DNA of 64,000 bases from Vandiemenella viatica (Eukaryota > Arthropoda > Insecta > Orthoptera > Morabidae). The stretch spans positions 179,684,935 through 179,748,934 of the forward strand of contig CM061921.1 in assembly GCA_031002005.1 (NCBI GenBank). The letters run 5' to 3'. Made by a program: the position numbers and the translations under genes. The notes beneath the pieces were generated by a model, which saw only the letters and a list, made by a program, of their open reading frames with translations, had not been told where the DNA came from and ran no database searches. Shown here piece by piece: positions 45,333 through 55,525 of this stretch (the stretch's first letter is position 1; every line of letters starts with the position of its first letter).

Positions 45333-45365
45333 GCTTCTTCTTCAGCTTGTCCTACAGTGATGGCT

Positions 45366-46444
45366 AATGTTGCCAGGTTCAGGTTGTTCAAAATCGGGAC
45401 GGAAGATCAAAAACATCGGGATTCGGTGTTGCAAATCGGGACAACCCCCAAAAAATAGGTTTTTATATAATTCAGTTTATTTTTATAATTTATATAGGAG
45501 AGGGGTATCGTCTATAGGCATTCGTCTATAATATGATAGGAGCTTAGGGGACTAATTACTAAATATTATAATTGTAGTCAAACTCGTTGGCTACCACTAG
45601 TAACAAAATATTATGGAAATTATGTATTTTGAAGTTGAATTTTAAGTATTTATTTATTCTGTTAATGAGTATAAAGTATTTGATTATTAAAATTGTATTT
45701 GGTATTAAATTTTATTGCTTTTACCATATAACGTAATTATAAAATTCGCTAGAAGACAAATTGAGACTCGTTTTAATTTGCATCTCTGCTTTGATATACT
45801 CGAGCGATTATTCGAGCTCTTAGACCAAATCATATTAGTCTGGGAAAATTTCCTTTCAGTTGCCTCGTTTGAAACCCGTATAGATGCCATGAAAGCAAGT
45901 ATTCAGATTAATGCGTTTCATAAAAGTGTTTTAAAGCTTGAGCTCGTTTGGCATAGTATGAGAAATTACTATGCAGTTTCAGGACGCAATCTTCCAATCC
46001 AGATTAATTCATACCCAGAGCATATTTTACACTGTTATGCAAAATGTATGCAGGACAACCCATTGATATAATTTGATCATTATCACGGGGCGGTATCTGG
46101 AAAAACTGAATTGCGGCTCCTAAAGTTCACATCTACGTTGTCTGCATTGTAACTAGTAAGATGTTTATTATCAATACTGGTATCTTTCAGTCGTGTTACT
46201 AAATTTTTATGCGTGGCTGATGGACAATTTACAGGATAGTGGGATCAGTTGAACCATAAGCCGTGAATAGTACTGCTTGTTGGGTGCAATGCGTCTCCAT
46301 TTTTTGTGACGAGTGATGGGTTTTTATAATTTAGCTGAAAAATCGGGACATATGGCGTCCCGATCGAGGGTAAATCGGAACGCGTCCCCAGACCCCCAAA
46401 AATCGGGACGTCCCGCAGAAATCGGGACACCTAGCAACGCTAGC
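45366..46444. mobile_element. hAT-like non-autonomous element, 1079 bp, with 8-bp target duplication
   Basis: TGATGGCT flanks both ends (45358-45365 and 46445-46452), matching the 8-bp duplication of hAT elements. Terminal sequences are inverted: AATGTTGCCAGGT on the left and AGCGTTGCTAGGT read from the right. The subterminal TCGGGAC repeats on the left and GTCCCGAT repeats on the right are typical of hAT ends. Three extra bases (GCT) lie at the right tip. The host sequence is a Tc1-like transposase. Inside is one 118-codon ORF at 45715-46071. Confidence 0.8.
45715..46071 (+). CDS. 118-residue ORF inside the hAT-like element, unrecognised
   Basis: I do not recognise the product. It has a leucine-rich helix-like stretch (FDILERLFELLDQIILVWEN) and several aromatic residues, but no BED finger and no hAT dimerisation motif. 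It could be a leftover of the transposase, with most of the gene deleted, or chance. The open frame is unusually long for this AT-rich sequence. Confidence 0.2.
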   Translation: MLLPYNVIIKFARRQIETRFNLHLCFDILERLFELLDQIILVWENFLSVASFETRIDAMKASIQINAFHKSVLKLELVWHSMRNYYAVSGRNLPIQINSYPEHILHCYAKCMQDNPLI

Positions 46445-46534
46445 TGATGGCTGCGTGATCGTCAAAGATCGTTCGACCTGGAGAATACTGCTCGAGCTCT
46501 ACCTGAGCCCATAACTCTATGAGGCAATATCATT

Positions 46535-47018
46535 TAAACGTCTGTTATTTCACACCACCCATGTCGTATTGTGTGCATTAAAGTTGCCACAGATTAGTAG
46601 CGGTTGCTCCAACTGTTGCATGATATAACGTCATTCCTGCTCTGTGATGACGTTACTTGGTGGGCAGTACAGGGATACTATGTTGACTTCCTGTTGGCTA
46701 ATCATCGCTCTGACAGTGATTGCTTGAAAAGATTTTATGTTAGCGTGGTCTATAGCGATCACTGTATGTGGTGTATTAGGGTTTTGATCAAAATTGCGAC
46801 TCCTCCTCAGCCATCTTCGCGATCATTACGCTACACAGTGTATTTTGGGAAGGAAATGTTCCTTCCTGTCTTCTGCCAGGTTTCTGATAGGGTAGCGATG
46901 GATATGTTCATCGTACTTAATGCCTTCTGAAGTGACTCTCGATTGGCAGTGAGAGAACGCTAGTTCAATTGCAAAATTGTATGCACCATAGCACTCGGAT
47001 GAGGTGGGTACTTGTCAT
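46535..47018 (-). pseudogene. I-like LINE ORF2, endonuclease fragment
   Basis: The start ATG at 47018 lies 22 bases after the ORF1 stop, the usual tight spacing of two-ORF LINEs. Across frames one reads NRESLQKALSTMNI, ISIATLSETW (about 46890), a VAILI strand, and QQLEQPLLICGNFNAHNTTW (46618-46560). The last block holds the GxFN(A)H core of APE endonucleases, with the catalytic Asn retained. The RT domain is missing. Confidence 0.7.
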
Positions 47019-47039
47019 GGGTTCTTTACTTGTTCCTTA

Positions 47040-48773
47040 CTAAGCTGGTAAGAAGAAGGCGGAGCGGATCGAGATGGAAGTATCAGATCGAGATGCTTGG
47101 AATTCATGTATCATCTGCAAAATCACTTGCAATATTTTCTCTATAGCCACTGCATTTTCTGCTGAAGGAGCCTTCCCCTGATCTTGGAATTGTGGAGGAT
47201 AAGGGTTCTGTATGATGGGTGATATAGGTAAATGCTGTAGTATATACATTATCTGATGGACATGAGGATAATGGGGCGTTTGTGATTTTGGAGCTGTTGG
47301 CCTTTGCTTATTACGGCCCATGGAAGTGGGAGTGTGAAGCAGTTGATTTAAGGTGGGTGCTTTGGATTTGTGACGTATCTCTTGTTGTTGATAGATGGGG
47401 ATAAAATGATTGTTTTGGAGTGTATTTGTTGAAGCTGAACTCGGAAGCAACGATGTTGTCGGTGGGAGAGGGGGGAATTGGTTTTCGTTATGATAGGACA
47501 GCGCGACACAGGCTGCTTGTGGGCGGATATCCACCTCGTCATTGGTGAAGCTTTGTTGTAGACCATTGCCTCGGGTGCTTTTTGTTGTTGTACGTTTACT
47601 GGACTTAGTCACAGTTGGATAGTTGGATAAATGTGGGCCCTGACAGTGCATGCCTCCATCGTATGGGGGCCTCCACACTTATTACAACGGGTGGCACTGC
47701 GACACTATGTCATGCGGTGTCCAAAACGTAAGCAATTGACACAAATTAGTATTTGTTGAACACCGTTTTCCAAAAATTGCTTTGTGGTCTGGTAATGATT
47801 GAGATCTGAAGGTAATTATGCATACTGGTATCGGAATCCTTCTTTCATTGGTAAGTGCTCCTCTTGGTGAACCAGAGATAACTGGATAAGTGATTTCTAT
47901 AGCTTCTTGGATTTCGTCCCTAACAATCCCTTGTTTATTTATTAAAAAATTTGGTATTTATGCTTCCAGATTCCTGTCTTTGAACACTGTAGACTGTAAT
48001 AACATGTTGACTGAAGCTGCAGACTTTAGTTTCGAATTTTAATCTGTTTCTGCGGGCTGTTATCATATTAATGATGTCTTGTTTATATGCAACATTGTGT
48101 GCGTAGAGAATTCTGTCTATTAACATGGGATACAGTCTTCCGATATTATCTACACTTTCTACGAAAACGTAGAATGGTCCAATATCTGTGCGACTGTAAC
48201 GGTAATTCTTGCTTCTGTCCCGATTGGAATTTACGTTAGTGCTTGCCGCATGCGAGATAATACCCTGTTTAACTAGGTTCTGATCATTGGGTGTCATAGC
48301 CTGAATTCCCACGCGATTCGCAGAATTACTTGCGATGTCAGTGATCATTTATTCGTTAGTTGCAGTTTGAGTAGAATCGCTGCTAACATATCATCTGTCA
48401 AATTCTAGGGCTGGTGAAATTGGAGAGCACTGGGCTGTTGGCAAGGAAGCTATCTCCTGGGAAACGCTGACTAGTATATTTATAGTTTCTACAGTCATCT
48501 CCTTGTTTACTAACACGTTGGGATTTTCCGCTACATGAGACCGTTTATCCTGCCCCTATTCCGCCTCTACATTGGTCAGGAATTTTACGAACGTAGTGGA
48601 GCTTGCAGATGATTCGCCATTACCTGGATAGTTCGGTGGATGAGGATAGTGTGGCTGTAGCTGGGTTTCTTGTTGGCTGTGCATCATCGGTGGAATTGTG
48701 GCAGTTGTTTCTGGATGGTAGCACGACTGCAACGCCAAATTGATTAGTTGCCTCTTATCCGGGGGTCTGCCAT
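47040..48773 (-). pseudogene. I-like LINE ORF1 (gag-like) with double zinc knuckle
   Basis: ATG 48773 opens a proline- and glutamine-rich N-terminus that changes frame almost at once. YSRTDIGPFYVFVESVDNIG then RLYPMLIDRILYAHNV (48215-48110) is the gag core found in I and Jockey ORF1 proteins. The knuckles are CVNCLRFGHRMT-stop-C and CNKCGGPHTMEAC (about 47740-47650), that is CX2CX4HX4C (interrupted by TAG) and CX2CX3HX4C. The last 212 codons (47678-47040) are open and Pro/Gln/Thr-rich, ending SAFFLPA. Gag-like ORF1 packages the element RNA (family knowledge). At least three frame breaks are present. Confidence 0.75.
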
Positions 48774-49060
48774 ATTAGGGGCAAGGTCCAAGCACTTAGC
48801 AGATGCTAGGTTAGGTATTAAACACTGGTATTAAATGTCTTTTAACGTTCCTAACCAGATATACACTTCACTGAACGATCGAACTGTGGATTCACGTTAC
48901 TGTTTATTCGACACACGGAAATGATAGCTACGAATGCTACTGCTAGACTGTAACGGATGGTTGTGTTGGTGGCTCTTTTTCGCTTTCCTGATAGGTCTAT
49001 TTTCTGTTGTATGTGCATTTTGTATTGAGCCGCACATTTTTAAATTTTTCGTTTGTTTTA

Positions 49061-50376
49061 TTAATCGTTCTCTTTTCTTATTTCATTGTGTACGTCCATA
49101 TCGTCGGGCCAGTGACCGTGGCTTCTGATTCCATGAGTCAGTTCTTCCCTATCGTCGTTTTTATCTGCACTGCTGCTTTCAGTGTGAGTCAGTTGTTTTT
49201 TCTCTCTGTGTTCTTCCTCTCCAGTATCCACGTGTGCTTTCTGCTTTATTTGTTGAAGCTTCATTTTTCATCTGTTTAACTATCGCATCTGGATTTTCGC
49301 ACCTCTCTCTTTTTCTCTTTAGTTCCATCTGCTTGTGTGCTCTCTTCCGTAGCTGATTCATTTTCTTGAAGTTTGACTTTTAATTATATCTTTCCTGATT
49401 CATTTGTTGTCAGAGCTTGTTGTAGGCTTAACAGGGCATTGTCTTCCTCGCGGTGTCTACTTTCCTCCATGGTGACGTTGTTGTTTGTATTAGCATTCAT
49501 AGGCAACGCACTAGCAGCGGATTGTGGCTTCTGATTGTTTACTTGTTTCGGCTGACTTACTAGCTCAATTGCATCGGTGTCTTTGGTGGGTACAGGAAAT
49601 GAGTCAGTGTTTATCTGCATTGTGTTACCGCTGTGGTCTGAGTTGTGTTTATCCTCGGCATTTGGTTTGTTTCCAGCTTCTATTTGAAGATTGTTGCTGT
49701 TTGGCATGTTGGTATCTGGTAAGCTAGTAACCCGTAAGTTCTCAATGCCCTTTTGCAGCATCACCGCATTCCCAGAGGTGATACCTGCATATGTATATGA
49801 TTCTCTTTGTTGGTGATCTGAATATTACTTGTTCGTCTGCCTCGAGGGTACTGGGCTCTCAAATGATCCACAGAGTCGGATATGGAGCATGTTCTAGGCT
49901 CTCCATCATATATAACTAGAGTCTTAAATGCATGAACTGTTACATACGACGGGAAATGTTTTTTAAGGTCAATTCTAACGATTCTATCATCATTGTCTAC
50001 CTTGAATCGCGTTGTACCAGCCCATTTTTCCTCGTTGATGGCGACTACTTTACCATATGGTGCTAACGAACGTTGTATTTCTTCGGTCAAATGGAATGTT
50101 GTACATCTTAACAGTTCTTATTCCGAGTCCCTTAAAGCTAATTCTGACTTTACTCATTTCAGACGAATGAAGGAAATCAGCGTACCCTCCAGTCCGCTCC
50201 ATAATCTGGCTGCACATCTCACCTTCTTTTAGTTTTACATATACGACGTTTGCGATGAAATTTTACTGTAGTCCTTGAACATCATCTTCATGGAGACCTA
50301 TCTTCAATTAGTAAATCTTGGGTCTGGTGTAACCATACGGAAAAATGAAGCTTGACTTCCTAATAAGACCTTCCAT
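49061..50376 (-). pseudogene. L1/Tx1-like LINE ORF1, copy 2, decayed
   Basis: From ATG 50376 the frame reads MEGLIRKSSFIFPYGYTRPK, matching the start of copy 1 at 11101. IANVVYVKLKE, TVKMYNIPF and EEIQRSLAPYGKVV follow after frame changes. KHFPSYVTVHAFKTLVIYDG (49970-49910) is conserved. The zinc knuckle has lost two cysteines (CSIS...H...Y in place of CVIC...H...C). The C-terminal part (49764-49061) is Asn/Thr/Glu-rich as in copy 1. ORF2 is absent; an I-like LINE begins immediately downstream. Confidence 0.75.
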
Positions 50377-50389
50377 TCTAATCAAGATA

Positions 50390-51560
50390 AGCTAAAAAAG
50401 CATGGTGCTAACACAGCCGATCGCCAATATCGTGCCACTGCACTATAACAGCCCGACACCCCCGTACCGCCAGGCGGCTAGAACGCGACTTACCACAAGA
50501 TATCCTGTTAACATTAACATGTCGGTAATGCGAACTCATAAGATCTTACCCATCCAAAAATCGCCCAACGCGCCTAAAGAAGTTTTCACTTCAAAAACTA
50601 AAAATCTAACTGGCCCAATCTCTCCGAAGGGGATGTGCCAAGCTATTGTGTCAAAGGCAGGAAGGCCAATTCCTCTCCTCAGCGGCCTACAATTTAACGT
50701 GGAATCAAATCCACGGAAGATCTCTGTGTAACACATATATACAAATACAACCAATAAAAATTTCTATATACCGAGAAGTTTGAACCCGCGAACGCAGAAA
50801 CAAACTTTCGAAAATAAGCACCTTAACCGATGAGCTACCAGACGGCGTTGTTTCGTTGGGTGTGCTAAGTACTATCAAAATCAGATTAAAAACTATGAGT
50901 TTGTATGAACAACGTTAACAGAAATTAAGGAAAAGGTTTAGGTTTTTGTAAATCAAACATGAAAAGTATTTTTCTACTTGTTTTAAAGTAAGCGTATGCA
51001 AAGTTACATCAAAATCGGATAAAAACTGTGTGTTACAAATACGCTTCCAACGCGCAACACGTCATAGCATTTCGATGATACCACCAGCCTACAGCCCACA
51101 TTTAGAGGGTCTCACTTAAAAAATCGTCGAACGCGCTTAAAGAAGTTTTCACTTCAAAAATTAAAAATCTAACTTAGTCCTCAACTCGAAGGTTGGTCGA
51201 ATCTTCCCGAAGGAGATGAACAGTACCAAGCTATTGCGTCAAAGACAGGAAAGCCAATTCGTTTCCTCAGGGAACTACAGAACCAAGGAACGTCCCAGCG
51301 TAGCTCATATAATCAAATGCAACTCATAAACATTCCTGCTTACACCGGGATTTGAACCCGCGCCCGGAGAGAAAAAGCGCCTCGACCGTTAAGCTACCAG
51401 ACCGCCTTCTTTTGCAGTATACGTGTGCTAAGTAATATCAAAATCGGATAAAAACTATATGTGTGAACAACGTTGAGAGAAATTAAGTGAGGGGTGAAAA
51501 GAGGAGAGGGTTTAGGTTTTCGTGAAGCAAACGTAAACAGTATCTTTAATTTGTTTTAAA
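50390..51560 (-). repeat. Dispersed repeat R4, locus 3, two tandem units
   Basis: Two units of roughly 500-570 bp lie head to tail (about 50530-51030 and 51035-51560). Each holds GAAGTTTTCACTTCAAAAA with TAAAAATCTAAC, an AAGCTATTG(T/C)GTCAAAG block, a tRNA-like module on the minus strand, and ACTATCAAAATC(A/G)GAT... monomers. The second tRNA-like module (51415-51345, minus) is well formed: GGTCTGGTAGCTTAACGG, then GCGGGTTCAAATCCCGG, consistent with Pol III A and B boxes. No protein is encoded. Confidence 0.6.
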
Positions 51561-52400
51561 GTATACTGTAACAAGATGACTAGATGGGACATCTCGTACA
51601 ATTTAAATTAATTATTGTTTGATTTAATAAACAAAAGAAATTAATAGATATTCTTATTCGAGCTGGAGACAGAAATCCGCGTCTAGCTAGTAGCTAAGAG
51701 TTGTGTTAGCGTGAGCGACACTCTGACTGAAGCCGGAAGTGTCCGGTAGGTCGGGACAATGAGGGGATTATCTCTGACGCTGATACCGGTGAGAAAGGCT
51801 GGACGCTGTGAATTTTGCGGATGGAATCCTTGAATGGGCGTTTGCTCGGTGCATCGTGAGAAAATTATTCCTACACATCGTCCCGAGCAATCCCGAAAGA
51901 ACCCGAAGACTCTTGGCAAATTAGAGACAATGTCTTAGCCAGCAAAGAGGGGATACTTTTGCGAAGCCAATCCGATGTGTTTATTTCCTCATGTAGTTGG
52001 AAATTTCACAAATTTGTATTTCCATGATACTCTCCGAGGAGAAGGAGGGAGACGAGCTCTGAGAGGCGAGAAGTCGGCACTTCGTCCAAAACGATCGCCC
52101 TGGCTACTGCTTGCCAGAGGAGTGCGGATGATTTCGTTCTGGAGGCTTCGATGACTGAGCGCTAAGTTCGATCGATGTTGTCACTTGTGCTGGTTGACGT
52201 GACAAGTGCCTTGCAATACCTGGACAGGTGCGCCCTTTGAGAGACGATAGCGCTCTTGTTGCGACGCTTCGTGCAGCCAGACAGACACGGTAATTTTTCC
52301 TCCAGAAACAGTGTGTACTCAGACGAATCATTGAGACAGCCCTTTAACGGTCTAACGGTCTAATGAGTAAGAGTTCTTATGCCGCCGGACATAAAATTTC
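51561..52400. other. Unclassified, GC-richer segment, possibly a solo LTR
   Basis: Composition rises from 51680 to 52340. The left edge TGTAACAAGATGACTAG directly follows an R4 unit and could be an LTR tip, since LTRs begin TG and end CA. No second LTR, primer-binding site or ORF with a known domain was found, and the right edge is uncertain. Overlapping minus-strand ORFs of 75-78 codons have no recognisable content. Confidence 0.2.
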
Positions 52401-52929
52401 TGAGCTAGTTGTGTCTAAAAGCCGAGTGCTTTTTTGTTTTCTTTTCTTTACCTAGTTTGAATTTAAAGACTGATTTACACATTTGGAAACTTTCAATAAC
52501 TATTATTTGTGGGAACAAATCAATTCCCTGGCGCCCTGTAAAACCCAGTCAAATCTGATGTTAACTTGTTTTCATTGTAATACAAGAATCGCTCTCAATG
52601 TACATAAGAAAGTTTGTTGCTTCAGTTGCATCTGAAATTTGAAAATCTATGTAAAGTTCATGTACATGTATTGCAATTTCTTACCATCAATTAACGATAA
52701 TTGGTTTTTTGCTATTTTGCATCTGAAACGAGGTATTGCGGTGAACTTTATTTTTGCTCAGACAGATGTTTAAGATTAACGATAAATATACCTCTGACTG
52801 TAAGCATTCATGAGTACCAAATAAATCAATATTTAGGATCTTTTCAAATACTAATAACAGAAGTATTGCTTTCACCTCTGTTTCCTGAAATAAATATACA
52901 GGCTTTGCAGAAGGTAGTGGAAGGTGGTG
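52401..52929. other. No recognisable gene
   Basis: AT-rich sequence. The 106-codon minus-strand ORF at 52687-53007 shows no motif and partly overlaps an R4 fragment. Confidence 0.4.
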
Positions 52930-53340
52930 ATTAAAAATTATGCAAGGTAAGCAATTAATCTGCCCAACCGACCAATCCGCTACAATAAATATGCAAAGTT
53001 CCTTCAAAATCGGATGAAAACTGTGTTTATATGAAGAACATTATTAAAAAAAATTATTTGTTAGATACGAGTATAAAATATACTTTCATGACTGTCCAAG
53101 CGCAACACGTCATACCTATAGCTACAGATATACTGTTAACATTAGCATGTTGGCGATACGAACTCATAAGATTTCACCCATCCTTAAAGCGTCCAATGGG
53201 AATATCATATGCGCAACACGTCATTGCGTGACGGTGACGGGAATTTGCGAAGATTCACTCCCGTCCAAATATCGCTTATTGCGCCTATAAAAGTTTTCAT
53301 TTTTTTAAAAAAATGCATACCCTTAGGTATACAGACATAG
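52930..53340 (+). repeat. Dispersed repeat R4, locus 4
   Basis: ATATGCAAAGTTCCTTCAAA with ATCGGATGAAAACTGTGT (about 52988) is the monomer. Two CGCAACACGTCAT words (53101 and 53212) and GATACGAACTCATAAGAT (53154) recur from 50520 and 51056. The order resembles the left side of locus 3. Confidence 0.55.
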
Positions 53341-53489
53341 AAGTAGTCGTTCTTATGTTCACGTTATGTTCTGCGTTTGTTGTAAGGTGTATATTTGTGT
53401 TTCTTCTTCCATCCGGCTAAGGACTGACAACTATTTGCGTTGAGCGCCTCTTATAGTAAGCACCCATTATGGAAGTGTCTTCATATACG

Positions 53490-54700
53490 AGGGTGGCCCA
53501 GAAACTAATGCACCACATTTTTTTTTTCCTTCTACAATTATTTATCGAACACAATGAAACTTATACACAAGAAAAAATGATGTTTCTTCTACACTCACTA
53601 TTTTTCCACGTAATCTCTTTCCCGTTCTATGGCCATCCTCCAGCGAGCCACAAGAGCGTGTTTGTCCTGGCGGTACCACTCCTTGTTCTGTTCATGAAGC
53701 CATTTCTTCACTGTGCGAATCACCTCTTCGTCATCCTCAAAATGTCTCCCACGAATGGCATTTTTCAAAGGCCCAAACAGGTGAAAGTCTGAGGGAGCTA
53801 GGTCAGGGTTATTGGGTGGATGGGATAGCACTGTCTAACCCTGTTTGGTGATGCGTTCCAGCGTCCTCAAACTTGTGTGAGGGCGTGCGTTATCATGTTG
53901 AAGCAAACAATCACCTGGGTTGTTATGGCGTCCAAGTCGCTGGAAGAGCTTCTTGAGTTTGGTTAATGTGTTCTCATATGCCTCAGAATTAATGGTGATG
54001 TTAAAGGTGGTGCCTCTCGGCATCTCATCAATGAGTATGACACAATCACAGTCTCAAAACACAGTGATCATGACCTTACCAGCGGAAGCAGTTGCTTTGA
54101 ATTTTTTCTTCTGTGGAGAGTCGGGATGGCGCCATTCCATCAATTGCCGTTTTGTTTCGGGCTCAAAATGGTGAACCCAGGTTTCATAACCTGTCACAAT
54201 CCGGTACAAGAGGACTTCCTCCTCAGCTTAAAAACGTTGCAGCAAACAGATGAAATGTTTGTTTTTTTTTCTGAGAACCGTAAGACGGCGCGGAATCCAT
54301 CGTGAATTTTTTGCGTAATCATGAGCATTGACGATTACACCCACACATTCTTTGCTGATTGACAGCTTTCGAGCCAACTGCCGAGTCGTTATGCGTCGGT
54401 CCTCGCGAATGAGCACATCAGCACGCTGCATCTTGTCAGGTGTTACAGCCGTGGGTGGCCTTCCCGACCGCTGCAAATCTTGGAGCGCTGCAGAAACCTT
54501 TCAGATGACCCCACCCTCTGTGCCCAGTGACTAACCGTACTTCTGTTGTCGACTGCTAATGCTCCATAAACTGCACATAAACGTTTGTGAATGTTTCCGT
54601 TTCTTGCTCCGCAGTGAGAAATTAAATGATGACACGTTGCTTATAACCTACATCACTCACAGATGCCATGTTGAACCATGCTGCAAGTACGCTATCTATC
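53490..54700 (-). mobile_element. Mariner element (DD34D type), dead
   Basis: The 3' end on the plus-strand left is ACGAGGGTGGCCCAGAAACTAATGC (53490-53514), a mariner-like terminal sequence. The matching inverted end could not be found beyond 54669, so the 5' TIR is lost or heavily diverged. One transposase pseudogene fills the body. Confidence 0.75.
53598..54669 (-). pseudogene. Mariner transposase, DD34D, with lost first catalytic Asp
   Basis: The start ATG at 54669 opens MASVSDVG. A frameshift near 54515 leads to QRSGRPPTAVTPDKMQRADV (second HTH region) and ISKECVGVIV. The first catalytic box reads VTGYETWVHHFEPETKRQ (about 54205); mariners have Asp where this has Tyr. The second box is LLQHDNARPHTS (53890) and the third is PDLAPSDFHLFGPLK, with 34 residues between those Asps. 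In-frame stops occur before AEEEVLLY, before DCDCVILIDE and before TVLSHPP. The length, about 355 codons, is normal for the family. Confidence 0.9.
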
Positions 54701-55109
54701 GGAAGAAACTGAAACTTTGCGCGCGCACTCTGAAAACTTCAAAGAATCCCTATCTAAAGTAAGCCTCGGCTATCCCTGTGGGTACTTTAGCCATCTCATT
54801 CATCGTAAAGTGATATTCACAATGTGACTGGTTTGTATTTGAAATCGAATCGTATTTTTGAAAATCTACCAACCAGATTGCATACACACTCTGGTTCAAA
54901 TCTATCGGTTGAAAGAAATCACAGCTCAGGACCGAAATGTTGTCCGACATGCACAGCGTCACAGGCTTGCGTTGCCTGACCAAGGTTCAGGCGAGACTAA
55001 TTTCTTCTTAAGTCATAACATTTCTCGAACATTTTGGGTCGGCTGCCTTCGTTGAGTTTTACTCATCGTTCGCATGGCAAAATTTGGAGCAATAGTTTTA
55101 CCGTCGCAT
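54701..55109. other. No recognisable gene
   Basis: ORFs of 65-77 codons occur on both strands without known motifs. No repeat shared with the rest of the window was noticed. Confidence 0.4.
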
Positions 55110-55330
55110 GCCCTTGCTGAAGCCTAATGCCAGGACGTATGAAATAATAATGGCGAAGTGAAGTGTTGCCATGTGTTATGAAACTGTAACTATAATCAGA
55201 GTGTGAGAAGGGTATATTTTGTTTATGAAATTTGTAGTTTACGGGGCGGAGACGTGGAGGCCGCCCCGGCATTTGTCTTGATGGCTGTGAAAAGCTACCT
55301 AAAAATTGTAGTCAGGACAGACGTTACGCA
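55110..55330 (+). repeat. Dispersed repeat R6, copy b
   Basis: GTGTGAGAAGGGTATA, GGGGCGGAGACGTGGAGGCC and GCTACCTAAAAATTGTAGTC match in order the blocks of copy a at 28056-28290. This copy retains a more CpG-rich core. Confidence 0.5.
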
Positions 55331-55525
55331 GAACCAGGGCTCTGCCTAGTCCATTGTACCTCCTCTATCTGCTGTGCGGTGCCTCAGGCAAGACTAGTAT
55401 CATACCTTTTAATACAATAACTTTAAACACAACTATCCTCAAGCGATTGTGCCAAATATTTTGTGTTACTGCGTAACTGGTTCCCCAAGTTGTACCGTTC
55501 CAAATCTAAGTGTAACTGTAAAGCA

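Larger units (their letters stand above)
44648..46510 (+). pseudogene. Tc1-like transposase, fragmented, different family from the one at 17898
   Basis: QYQHISEFERGRMIGIRKT (44654-44710) is the first HTH. MAVTDRTASSTVLARRWSTV (44844) is the second HTH region, followed by RTPLRRLPLIRNHQHF and the start of the catalytic domain (EWQNIVF, 45053). After the SINE the frame resumes as FSLSYSDGCV, which spans the hAT target site. The continuation past 46452 (RSFDLENTAR) is weak. Stops, frameshifts and two insertions leave no function. A 252-codon ORF on the opposite strand (44370-45128) is a shadow. Confidence 0.7.
44395..46530 (+). mobile_element. Tc1-like transposon remnant split by two insertions
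   Basis: The left end is near 44395-44440 (GTCCAAAGTTGCAACACCC). The transposase reading starts at ATG 44648. A family 2 SINE occupies 45088-45332 and an hAT-like element 45366-46444. Tc1 coding sequence can be followed on both sides of each insertion and fades near 46500-46530, where the I-like LINE begins. No right TIR was found. Confidence 0.7.
46535..48955 (-). mobile_element. I-like LINE, 5' part, 3'-truncated
   Basis: Read on the minus strand, a 5' UTR (about 48955-48774) leads to a gag-like ORF1 (48773-47040), then ORF2 from 47018. ORF2 breaks off within or just after the endonuclease at about 46535, against the Tc1-like remnant. LINE copies usually lose the 5' end, so loss of the 3' part implies a later deletion or rearrangement. 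Upstream lies the decayed L1/Tx1-like ORF1. Confidence 0.75.

Noticed and set aside
47040..47678. 212-codon Pro/Gln-rich minus-strand ORF as a host low-complexity protein
   Set aside because: It directly follows a double zinc knuckle and a gag core in the same order as I-like LINE ORF1, and ORF2 starts 22 bases later.
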